From: Aphrophora alni
Lineage: Eukaryota; Arthropoda; Insecta; Hemiptera; Aphrophoridae
Direction: 5' to 3'
DNA: 64,000 nucleotides
Assembly: GCA_963513935.1 (NCBI GenBank)
Contig: OY740766.1
Coordinates: 8,711,000-8,774,999, forward strand
Notes under the pieces: model-generated
What the model saw: the letters and a program-made list of their open reading frames with translations, nothing else
Databases searched by the model: none
Told to the model about the DNA's origin: nothing
Shown: piece by piece, positions 1 to 10,600 of the stretch
How the letters are laid out: every line of letters begins with the position of its first letter
Position numbering within the stretch: the stretch's first letter is position 1
Program-made: the position numbers and the translations under genes

Positions 1-751
1 GTTATGGTATTTGTCTTTGTATCAATAGTTAAAGTTATTTTGCATGAGAAATGGGAAAAAGAGTGGACAAATACAGAGACCAATAAGCTGAGGGGAGTAA
101 AAGGTACTGTCCACCCGTGGAATTCATCCTTTCGTGCCAGTCGAGAGGAGGTAGTGGTTACCGGTGTTCATATCAGTCACTCCATGATCACTCATGGGTT
201 TCTGATAGAACAGGGAAATCCGCCACAATGCCCATATTGTAAAGATGTGTTATCAATTAACCACATCCTCATTATTGAGTGTTATGTTAAGAGGTGTGCG
301 ATGAATATTTGCTCTACCAAATTCCATTCAGGCAATGTTGGGGGATAATGCTCAGATCCTTGATCAGGTATTGACCTTTTTGGATTGTTTGAAAATGTTA
401 GATAAAATTTAAAAGAAAATTTTTGATTTGATTATTGCGTCTTTATAGATGTATAATATTTTGTGTTATATAAGTAAATTATTTTTTGATTTAAATTCTA
501 TCTTTCATAACTCAGTGGAGGGTCCTGTAATATTTGTTTTTGTAGTTATTAATTGTAATTTACCATACTTTGTAATTGTTAACTTGTTGCAGGGCCATTT
601 TACAGCCTTGTACAATATTATGTTGTTGTTCATTTGTTATTGTTTTTAATGTGATATTTGTAAGTTTTTAAGGTGGATCATCTTCATGCCCAATTTTTTG
701 AAGGGGATATTGGCCGAACTGGTTTTTTGCCTTAAAACTCAAAAAAAAAAA
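1..751 (+). pseudogene. 3' end of a non-LTR retrotransposon (RNase H tail plus 3' UTR)
   Basis: The frame at 4-348 encodes 114 residues like the end of the RNase H region and the cysteine-histidine tail of I/Jockey-group LINE polyproteins. Visible features are a tryptophan-rich start (residues 17 and 21), the phrase ITHGFLIEQ (62-70), and a CX2C-X7-H-X5-C cluster (Cys76, Cys79, His87, Cys93). The frame then stops. About 390 bases follow with no frame, including TTAAAACTC directly before an A-run at 741-751, which I take as the 3' UTR and tail. The window edge cuts off the upstream part. Assignment to this broad class is fairly secure. The clade is inferred. Confidence 0.6.
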
Positions 752-959
752 GTTATATAAATTGATGTCATATTTTAGGTTTATATACATTTATTGTAAA
801 AATGACATTTTAATCTGATTTGGTATGTAATCATATTTTAGCCGTTTATTGGTATTTTTTCCATGTTATTAATAATTATAAATTTGGGGGTAGCAGTTAT
901 GAAAAATACAAATGTTGATTTTCTCAATCAGCTATAATAATTTTGTTCAAGTGTATCCT

Positions 960-1330
960 ACCCAGACAAAATATACTAGTCACTATTCTAAAAATGCAGG
1001 TTCATGAGTTATCGGTAAAACATTTGCCATGTTTTGAGCTGTTATAAAATACATAATTTCTTAAATCAACTCTATCAATTTCTTTTAAATTTTAGTGAAA
1101 TATGAAGACTAATACCAAAATCCATAGCAAAATTGGCCATAAAAAATATCACAGTACAGGAATAATTGCCAAAAAACAAAATTGAACTTGACCACCACTA
1201 TTAAAAGTTCAAATTCAATCAAATACTATTATGCTGAGAAATTGTAAGACACAAGTGAACCAAGTTTAGGGACTTAACAACAGAACTGATATTTTTGATA
1301 GTAGAATTTTCTGCCATTCCCAGCATTCTT
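960..1330. repeat. dispersed repeat, copy 1 (ATCGGTAAAA / AGCTGTTATAAAA type)
   Basis: This stretch carries phrases such as GAGTTATCGGTAAAAC, GAGCTGTTATAAAATA and AAGTGAACCAAGTTTAGG. They recur, diverged and in the same order, near 33090-33400 and 52760-53240, and partly near 31800-31930. That pattern indicates an old interspersed family with no coding capacity that I can see. Boundaries are approximate. Confidence 0.4.
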
Positions 1331-1770
1331 TGCTGATGCATTTTGAAGTAATTCCATCTTCAAAAAATTGTTTGTAATTTCATTTAATAAAGACAAGAGT
1401 GGTGTAATGAAAGGAAATCCTCAATACCAGGAAACCTACCCACTTGGAGGGTATCAAGTCAGAACTGAAGGGAGGGCCCCATATAAAATATAATTGTCAT
1501 GGTTCATTTTAGTATTGTCCAATTTAATTCACGATTTATAATTTTATAACATCTTCGTATAGGTTTCTAGATACAAACTTTTATATCATTACAAAATTTA
1601 GATTCTTTTTGTTTTAAGAATATGGAATGGAAAATTTAATTTTGCTTTAAGTGTATCAACAACATTACAGTTCTAAAATTGATCTGAAATATATTTAGCA
1701 AACTTATAACCCTTCTTTCTTATTGTTGTATTTATGAAAAACTTTACTGAAACCATAATTTATGTTATGG

Positions 1771-1800
<30 letters not shown>
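1771..1800. repeat. (TA)n microsatellite
   Basis: A run of about 15 AT dinucleotides lies in AT-rich DNA. No coding potential is seen nearby. Confidence 0.9.
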
Positions 1801-1804
<4 letters not shown>

Positions 1805-2394
1805 CAATATAGATAGACAGTTTTACTTGAAACATTATACATTGACAAATTAAATAATACTTAAATAAAAATTAACAAATCTAAAAATCAATTTTAAAAT
1901 TGAATGAAAAATAATGGTAAATTTGTAACTTTATACCTCTGCAGGGGTTGCAGACTAGCTGACCCATCCCTCGTAATACTCGAGTCGGACAACATATAAA
2001 CAAAATCATACACATTATACCACAACTATTATTAACATCTACTCTTAGGATAGTTTAAATATTTCAAATCTTACACAGAATTCCTACTTTTAGAAACTGA
2101 TTATTGTGAATCTGCCATTTGTGTTTTAGGTGATTTGTTTTAGACCTGGAAAAAAGAAATTCTTTGTTTATTCTATTGAATTCTTGAAATTGGAGTGTTT
2201 CCAGAGACAAAACTGGTAATTACCAACCTATCTCTTTCTTATCAATATTTAGTAAAAATAATGGATAAACTTTTCTTGATAGAATGTTAAAATTTCTCAA
2301 ATTTAATAGTATTATTTTGCCCAACTAATTTGACTTTGGAGGAGGGTCGGTTCACAATAGATGCAGTAGTATAGCGTGTGGAATTCATACCTGA

Positions 2395-2870
2395 AAGCTT
2401 GGTCAAGAAATATCAAACACTCAGTGTTTTCATGGATCTTTCCAAAGCTTTTGATTGTGTTGATTTTAATTGTTTTCAACGTTGGAAAAATATGGCATTC
2501 ACGGTGTACTTCTAAGATGGATTCAGTCTTTCATGATTGATAGAAATCAGTGTATAGGTCGCAGGCAAGCTCGTGAATAAAGTATGTATCAAAAATATAG
2601 GTTGTTTATCTTATATTTAAAGACAAAGAAACTTTTTTCAGAAATGAACATCTTATCCAGTATGCAGATACAACTCTAAGTTTTATTGCCAAAAATATTC
2701 AACATATCAAAATCAAAACCTACTAGAATAATGTTCTATCTCAATTAATTGAGAAAAAATTTCTTAATAAATTTAAAGAAATCAAATTAGTTCAGTTATA
2801 CTTTAAGTCCAGCGGCGATGGTTGGGGAATCCACTAAGTTCTTAGGGATTTACAACAGTTCCACAAATTA
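2395..2870 (+). pseudogene. decayed non-LTR reverse transcriptase fragment
   Basis: Several short blocks in shifting frames match reverse transcriptase landmarks in the right order. From 2402 the frame reads FMDLSKAFDCVD, the catalytic A-motif. After a frameshift at about 2480 comes KYGIHGVLLRWIQSF. At 2652 there is LIQYADTTL, a damaged FADD/YADD catalytic motif whose second Asp is now Thr. At about 2818 there is MVGESTKFLGIY, like the usual KFLG(V/I) block after the active site. Stops and frameshifts lie between the blocks, so this is a dead copy. Its ends are not visible. It could be a separate insertion from the LINE tail at 1-751. Confidence 0.65.
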
Positions 2871-5504
2871 ATGAATTTTTTGAAACACTGGAAATCAAGA
2901 ATTATCAAATTTGGCAGATATATTGGCACATTCAACTGCCATAAGTGTGCCAAATTTGTTGATTCTAGCTACTCTCTATAAATGTGTGTAGAAAATGTAC
3001 CTAAAATAAAAAATCTAGTTCTATGTAAGATACAACCGATGGAAATACTAAAAAGTCATAAAAACAAACTGGTAGATATCGCCAAATCCATTGGTGGTGG
3101 TTCGATCAACCATTTTTAGATGGGTCTTACTGTTTAGCCACAATAGACCTTATAAAAAGGTATACACTGACTATAAAGTTTAACTTTTTGGGGGTTACAA
3201 ATTTAAAATGTCAACTTTTTTGGAATTTTTCCGTCGGATATAAGCTAATAGCTAACTTTGTCAAGTTTCTAACTCATCTGGAAGTAGGTAAGATGAGTGA
3301 GTCGCACAAGGGTAATTTTTAAAAGGCTTTGCTTAACTGGTGACCCAAAGTTACACTTTTTAGTTGTGATTTTTGTAAGGTTGAATAAGTAGTCAATAAA
3401 AGAGAGATACAACCTAAAAAACCGTCTTTCACACATCATTGTGAAACGGTTAGAAATAAAGTCAAACTTTAAATACAAAAAATGTTTGTTTTTGAAAAAC
3501 CTTTTCAATGATGTGCTTCACGACTAACGTTACTATTTGGAGTTTTTGAGTTTTAATCTGTTTTTTTCCAAAATTGTATGTACTTTTAAGTAAGGGGCAA
3601 CTTAAGCACATTTCGAGAAAGAGTATCTTCTCATGAATCTACAATAAGAATTTGGTTTATGTTTTGTGGTAACAATAAAACTAACTGTAAAACACTACTT
3701 TTTGACGTTTTGGAACATCCTGTACATACGCAGTAAGATAAGTTAAAACTTTTTTCCAAAATGATCAATAAACAGAAACCTTTAAAATGAGGCACTCGAC
3801 CTACCTTTACATTTGAAAATTTTGTACCCCCCTAAAAAAGTACTTTTGGGACATTTTTGAGATTTGAAAACATTTTTATTGAATTCTCTAAGGTCGAAAT
3901 AGGGGGGGGGGGGGGTAAGTTAAAATGAAGGCTGTAGCTCATTTGGTTCATTCGCTATACATTGCGCAGTGGTGATCTGATTCACCCTATATACAAGATT
4001 TAATGTTCGTACCCTACATTAGATTTGGACTGTAATAACTTTGGAAGATAAAACGAAAAGAAATTATAATATTTAGCCTACGTAAGATGTCCATTTACGG
4101 CGTTTGTCTAGAATAGTTTGGTTAGGTTTATGATTAATGGTTAAAGAGATATTTGAAGTTAGTGCAGTACTAGAGTGAACACATTGGAAACTGAGTGCTT
4201 GTAACGTGTTTGATGCCCAGACAGACATTAGGAACACCTGTTGGCCAATTGCCTCTAGGCACTGATTTGACTGGAACCTAGCAGAGGTCAGAGATTAATG
4301 CATTCTCTACACTAGAAGCACATTTTGTATTCTTCCTGAGTAATTATGGCGTCACCTATGTCGGCAATTTTTCTTTTACTTAACCGCTCTCAGGTGATTT
4401 GAATTTTTTCCATAGCCAAAGAAATGTGAATTACTACAAAGGGAGTGAGTTTACACTCTTCCCTTGAATTTCGTTTAGCTTTAATTTTCCATTTTCTCGT
4501 TCTAAGTACGGGATGAGAACTGTTAAAGAAGAAAGTTCATAGAAACATATGTTCAAAAACTTTTTTCTTTTTCAAAGTGTATAACTGTGGTAGCCTAATG
4601 GGTATATTGAGCTCAGATTTGGTATAGGCCAACGTATTTCCTATGTATTAACCTATCAGTACGTCAAAAATCAAGACTTAAGGTGTTAATTTTCTTAATG
4701 GTGTAAGTTTTCCAATCTATAATGCAAACTATCTTAAAATCTATTAATTTTAGAAAAATACACAAGCAACTAAATACTTCTCTCTCTTATAGACAAACAC
4801 GATTTTATCTTCATTTTTAATGTAAGTTATCGATAAAAAATTAATTAATTTTGTCGTAAATTTATTAGGCCCTACGACACCCAGACACTTTTGATTTAAA
4901 AAATTTTTCCCACTGTACAACTTCTATTTAGCTAATTATAGGTATCAGTAATATTACCTAGCATTGCGCTATACACAATTAGTGGTGTTTTAATGAAATT
5001 TTAAATTCGAATTTTTTTTTTTTTCATTTTGTTTAAAGTGAAGAAACCTGTCTCTCATCAACGTTTTACATTTATTTTGTTTTTGTATACATTAAAAAAA
5101 AAATGTAAAACATTACTTGACTTTAAAGATCTAATTTAACCTAAACCTATACTGTAGTACGGTATCCCATTACTGCTTAACAATAACCATTGACAGTAAT
5201 TTGTTCAATTAAAATCTCTCCAAACATTTTTTGCTTCCATTTGTTAGAGGGTCATCGAAAAAAAAAAATTTAAACACACCATTGGTTTTGTCTTTTAAAG
5301 ACCTTTAAAATCAGAGGTAGCAATATGGGATTTACTATTGAAAGTTTTTAAGTTACGCCTTGCAACACCTATTCGAGGCGGAGGATGAAACTGTAAACTA
5401 CATAAAAAAACTACTATATCTTATGCTAGAAAGATGTGTCAAAGTTCGATTGGTTGTTTAAAAAATTAAAATATTAAGTGGGGGTGTGGGATTTTTTTGA
5501 CACA

Positions 5505-5508
<4 letters not shown>
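2871..5508. other. no gene seen; AT-rich intergenic DNA
   Basis: Only short frames full of stops are present. A G-run of 13 or more lies at about 3902-3915. Phrases such as TTGAGCTCAGATTTGG near 4610 also occur near 31105, suggesting old dispersed repeats. I cannot define an element here. Confidence 0.5.

Positions 5509-5558
<50 letters not shown>
5509..5558. repeat. (TA)n microsatellite
   Basis: About 25 uninterrupted TA dinucleotides lie directly upstream of the hammerhead-like repeat at 5589-5711. Confidence 0.9.
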
Positions 5559-5561
<3 letters not shown>

Positions 5562-5588
5562 ATGAGATAAAATAAAACACAGATTTCA

Positions 5589-5711
5589 CAAAAATTACGT
5601 TTACTTAATCAAACGCGTTTCAACTAAAGTTATAGTTTAGTTATTGTAGCTTATGTATCACTGAGGATGGCGACTTTGTCGTTGAAACGCGTTTGATTAA
5701 ATAAACGTAAA
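5589..5711 (+). repeat. hammerhead-like inverted-repeat element, copy 1
   Basis: Two arms are inverted copies of each other: about 5589-5626 on the left and 5680-5711 on the right, the latter containing GTTGAAACGCGTTTGATTAA. Within 5649-5706 the + strand carries the order expected of a type I hammerhead ribozyme. The parts are CTGAGGA (5661-5667), a hairpin GGCGAC-TTT-GTCGTT (5669-5683), GAA plus the self-complementary ACGCGT (5684-5692), and a 3' strand at 5694-5706 that pairs with 5649-5660. One unexpected T sits between the core and helix II. Hammerheads of this minimal kind are known from Penelope-like elements and retrozymes. Activity is not shown. Confidence 0.5.
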
Positions 5712-6660
5712 AATAAAATAATACCAAACAAAATTCTTTGTATTTGTCAGCACATAAGTTGTATGCCAATATTTTCACATTTATCTTAAAATATAATATT
5801 AAAACCTAAATTTCCAAAGAACTCCTGACTTGATTCACGATCGAGAGTTTTCAGGTTCAATCCTCGTGAGTGCTCAAACATTTAAAGTGTTGACCCAGCA
5901 TCCTGAGGAATGGAAGCTACAATTAAATGAGAGCGAACTCTGTTTGAGAATGGTAGAACAACGGCGACGGGATAATCAAACCACACATTAACCGAATAAA
6001 AAGCCGCCTAGATACTTATAGGCTATTAAGACACAGAATTTAGTTTTTAGAAACTAAATTTCCAAAACCAACTGAGCAAATCAAGTAGGCCTACGTCCAA
6101 CATTAACGGTGGAATTAGATGTGCCAGTAAACCTTGTAACGATTACAATTCCGTTTAGTGTAATTTTGAGTTTACAAGTATTTTCACAGATTACAGAAAG
6201 CAACACTTTCCCCTGAATGTCTTTCACTATAATTTGCGTAACGAATAGATCGATATCGTCTTTTGTTTGACTCTGTGATCACAGATGTAGAGTAACCTAT
6301 TTAATACAATTAGCAACCTATTGTTGAGCTCACTTCCCATATCTTCGTGGCACATTGCCCTCGTAATCTAGGCTTTATAATTAGATTATTTCTCATGGAG
6401 CAACTAATTATTTATTTTAATTAATTACTAGGTTTTTTTTATAAAAGGAATTAAAAATAAGTACAGTAGTTCTCACGTAGCACTTTTCATTCTTTGTTTG
6501 ATTATTTCTACATTAATTATTGTTTGCATAATAAGCTGTTTTTTTTTAATTTTTTCAACTATACATCGCATAGATAAAGTGCAAACAAAATCAAATCTAG
6601 TTGAGGTTTTTAAAAAAAGTCTTGTCCATCTTGCATCCTACTGAACGTAAGTGACAGAAT
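5712..6660. other. no gene seen
   Basis: The stretch is AT-rich with short frames only. It contains no repeat that I could match elsewhere in the window. Confidence 0.4.
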
Positions 6661-6662
6661 TA

Positions 6663-6997
<335 letters not shown>

Positions 6998-7330
6998 CCT
7001 TCAGATAAAAAGTGGAGTCCGAAAAATCTACTATCAAATTTATCTTACTGATTTAACATTCTTTAATTCGTCCAAGCGAATCGATAAATAAATAGGGGTG
7101 GTAGACTCCTGCGAGAGATTGAGGGGAGGAGGGGTTCCTATGTAAATAATTTTTTTTTAAGTTTATATTTTGTGATTGGATAAAACGTTTGGATAAAATT
7201 TGGTTTATGTGAAGTTTTTTTATATATATAAAAATTGATTTTCGTCGTAGCTGACATTTGAAACAAAACGCTAATATTTTTTGATCTTAATCAAATTTTG
7301 TTAGATATAAATATTGGGCTTGACTTGTAA

Positions 7331-7530
7331 GATAATATTAAAACTCGAACACAAGATCGCACAAAAATTCCGTTTACTTAAGCAAACGCGTTTCAACGAC
7401 AAAGTCGTCATCCTCAGTTATTGTTTTGATATTGTAACTCATGTATCACTAAGGATGGCGACTTTGTCGTTGAAACGCCTTTGATTAAACGTAATTTTTG
7501 TGCGATCTTGTGTTCGAGTTTTAAAATATC
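7331..7530. repeat. hammerhead-like inverted-repeat element, copy 2 (foldback, about 200 bp)
   Basis: Left arm 7331-7417 and right arm 7449-7530 are reverse complements with few mismatches around a loop of about 30 bases, so the copy folds on itself. The outer ends read AAACTCGAACACAAGATCGC and its complement. Each arm contains the same core unit as copy 1, in opposite orientation. The minus-strand core keeps CTGAGGA. The plus-strand core reads CTAAGGA, which breaks the conserved G5. No target duplication was identified. Confidence 0.65.
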
Positions 7531-8799
7531 ATAATTTTGTTATGAATTCCGATTCGTATATTTGTTGATAAAAAATAGTCTCTGACGCGGTCAGAATTAA
7601 TGTGAATACTTTTTGAAATTACACACCGTAAAGTGTTCTTCAATTTGAAGCCTGACACGCTGGTTTGGATGTTAAATTTTCAAATATTCGGGCGTTTCGA
7701 CCGCAGCCCATTATCGTCTTCTCTCGTTTAACGATAACTTCTGAACCGGTTTGTTGGAGAGATGACTACCAAATCGCTTTAAATCATTTGATTTCTTTTT
7801 GTTATTATTGTTGTCAATGTCTTACTTTAGATTAGGCTAATGAAGAGAGAGGAGTAAAATAATGACGTCATCAACTCGTCTCCAATCTGTGTAAACTTTG
7901 ACGATTCACTAGTCAAACTGCGGCCAGTAATGGCTGCATTTTGTAAAAATCAGTTAACTTTGAACAAATCTGAATTCTCAGTATCAGACTTATGGATAGT
8001 TTGTAAGGTGATTATTAGGCTATTTGGTTTTGCGTATGAGAAAATATGTTTTTGAAAGTTCATTACTTTTAAGATAATTCAATTTTAAAATGTGTCTGAA
8101 AATTTTTATTCTATATTTCGTTTGATTTATTAAAATTTTTTAAATTCCTTTAAATCAATTTTCATGGGGGGGGGGTTGAAGGTTACAGCGATACAGACGA
8201 AAATGCAGGTGTATAGTCTATATATTGGTCGCTGGACCGAACTGTCAAATCGTCCAAATTTAGTGTGTAGGTAGTGTTTTTAATGATTTAAGTTTTTCTT
8301 CTTAAATACGACCTTTTAAACTCAAAATTTAACGTTTTTGTAAAAGAATAATTTTCATTTTCTTTCTCAAAATTTATGTTTACAATTTTAGTGGATTTTT
8401 TAATTTTGTTTAATGTGCTCTTACATTAAGAATGAAATATATTTTTTAATGTTTTACCGATTACTCCCCAACCATTATTTATTTTTTTAAATGACGATAA
8501 TATGTTTTGCTTAGAACATTTAGGGGATTCATTCCTTAAAATTATTTAAAAAATCCTTAATGCTGATTTGTATTTGGGGGGGGGGGGGCAAGTTTTCCTA
8601 AATTTCATGTTTTGGAAATTATATTTCAGTTGCACAATGAAAAATACTTATGTACAAATTTTGAACAAAATCGGTTTAAACGATTTCTGAAAAATTACTG
8701 CAGATGAATAAAGAAAGAAATTTTGTAAAAGAAATCTTGTGGACTTTGAGACTGAAAACAATTAAAACTTTTTCCTTACGATATTTTTTCTCTCTCAAT

Positions 8800-8800
<1 letters not shown>
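7531..8800. other. no gene seen; one further GTCGAAACG-type motif
   Basis: Read on the minus strand, 7684-7722 contains GATAATGGGCTGCGGTCGAA followed by ACGCC. This is the same general shape (core, hairpin, GAAACG) as the hammerhead-like family but a different lineage. G-runs of 10-12 occur near 8166 and 8577. No reading frame is credible. Confidence 0.35.

Positions 8801-8802
<2 letters not shown>

Positions 8803-8873
<71 letters not shown>
8803..8873. repeat. (GA)n microsatellite
   Basis: About 35 uninterrupted GA dinucleotides. The frame across them on the minus strand is low-complexity Leu/Ser and not a gene. Confidence 0.95.
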
Positions 8874-8875
<2 letters not shown>

Positions 8876-9575
8876 TAAAATGAACTTTCAGACACAACTA
8901 CACCTACGACATGGTCACCAACAGGCCTACAGTCTGCAAAGTTATAGGCGTCTCTTTGTTTCGGTTGTAGGTTGCACCATATGCATAATATCCATATAGT
9001 TCATGGTCAGAACTAAGCCACACCCATCTTACCATTGCATACAATAGTAATTTACAATGTTCTTGTAACACTTTTGTTTTCCTTTTAAAACAATAAGTCC
9101 ACAATTCAGCAATCGTTTTGTTGCAGTCATTCTGTTCTATCCACTCGTTGAGGTCTCCAGTTATTCTTTCATTGTCTAGTGTTTACAAAATAATTGTCTT
9201 AGTGGATTTTGTTTTAAAGAGATACAAGTCTAGCTTTACTATATTTATTTAAATGATTACTTCTTCCTTTTAGATACAAAAGAAAGTTATTAAAGAAAAT
9301 TGGTGTCAGTTAAATAAAATAATAGGACAAATTTCAAACACACAACTTACGCACAAATAAGTTATATAATTGTAATATACACTTGTAATCAGTATTTTAG
9401 TTGTAGTTTAGTCAAAGTAAGCAAAACAAGGTTTTATTATTCGGTGAATACGATTGAAAAATTTCAAAACTGTGGCAGATTTTCGATAATTTCATTTATG
9501 AGATCTACATGAGCCTGAAATAATTCATTATGTGTAATTATTGTCGATCTGTATAAATGATAATTGTCAAATTTT
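8874..9575. other. no gene seen
   Basis: The stretch is AT-rich. A 66-codon frame on the minus strand (8904-9104) has no recognisable motif, and I do not call it a gene. Confidence 0.4.
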
Positions 9576-9576
9576 A

Positions 9577-9736
9577 GGCTGGAAAGAGAGCGAACACAGC
9601 AAAAGAGATTCTGTCAGCGTATCAGCTCCGCTCATTCTGGTGTCGCGTGAGTCTTGGCGGGAACAAAGATTTCTTGGCAGACGACTGAAGGTCATCCTCT
9701 GTGTACAGAGGTCAATAGCTTTAACAGCTGTTTACG
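9577..9736 (+). other. weak candidate exon
   Basis: A block richer in G and C than its surroundings sits between TCAAATTTTAG (acceptor-like, ending near 9576) and TTTACGTAGGTAATT (donor-like, near 9735). One frame is open across it and gives an arginine/serine/valine-rich stretch of about 50 residues with no motif I recognise. No partner exon can be linked to it. It could equally be a fragment of an old repeat. Confidence 0.18.
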
Positions 9737-10041
9737 TAGGTAATTTGACATGTCTGTAATTGATAATTACTAGTTTAATTATTCTACTATCAAACTACTG
9801 ATGTGTGAACTGTTCATTGTACAGATTTATGTTATACAGTATGATCATAAATCCCTCCCCCCCATATATTTTATTTATTATACAATGCTGTATCCATACT
9901 TTAGAAAACCTAGTTTGTATATAGACCATACTTTTTTGGTTTAATATTTTTTTTTTTGGTTTTACTTCCCTTTTGTTGAGTAGCTGTGGGTGGATATCGC
10001 AAATACGTTAAATAGAAAGGAGAGGAGGGTATCGTGTGATA

Positions 10042-10600
10042 TACAGAGTGTCCAGTAATTACGGGATCAAACTTCACCATATGATTTTTTAAGTCAAAAT
10101 ATACAAGAAATGTCTAATAAAGCATAGTCCTATCTCGCTTAGTTTTCCGTCTGTCTGTCTGTTTGTGTTTTTTACTAAAACATTTTTATCTTCGAAGTCA
10201 ATAAAGGTATAAACCTAAAACTTTACACACCTGTTAGTATAATAAAGACCAATATTTAAAAAAGTTTAAAATAATTATAACTTCCGGTTTCAAAATGGCG
10301 GCCATACTAAGTTTTCTAAGCTTAATAACTCAAAACCCTTCCGGCCGCCATTTTGAAACCGGAAGTGATAATTATTTAAAACTTTTTTATAGGTATTTGT
10401 TATACTAACAGATTGTAAAGTTTTAATATTATACCTTTATCGACTTCCAAGATTAAAATGTTTTAGTAAAAAAACACAAACAGACAGACAGACGGAAAAC
10501 TAAGCGAGATAGGACTATGCTTTATTAGACATTTTTTGTATATTTTTACTTGAAAGATCACCTGGTGAAGTTTGATCCCGTAATTACTGGACAGCCTATA
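10042..10600. mobile_element. 559-bp foldback MITE, TA-type ends
   Basis: Two long arms (10042-10303 and 10343-10600) are inverted copies, I estimate about 90% identical, around a loop of about 39 bases. The ends read TACAGAGTGTCCAGTAATTA on the left and the complement of TATAGGCTGTCCAGTAATTA on the right. That fits a TA target site and CAG(A/G)GTGTCC-like termini as in Tc1/mariner-related MITEs. Both arms contain CCGTCTGTCTGTCTG and the CAAAATGGCGGCC phrase. No transposase is present, so it is non-autonomous. Superfamily is inferred from the ends only. Confidence 0.8.
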
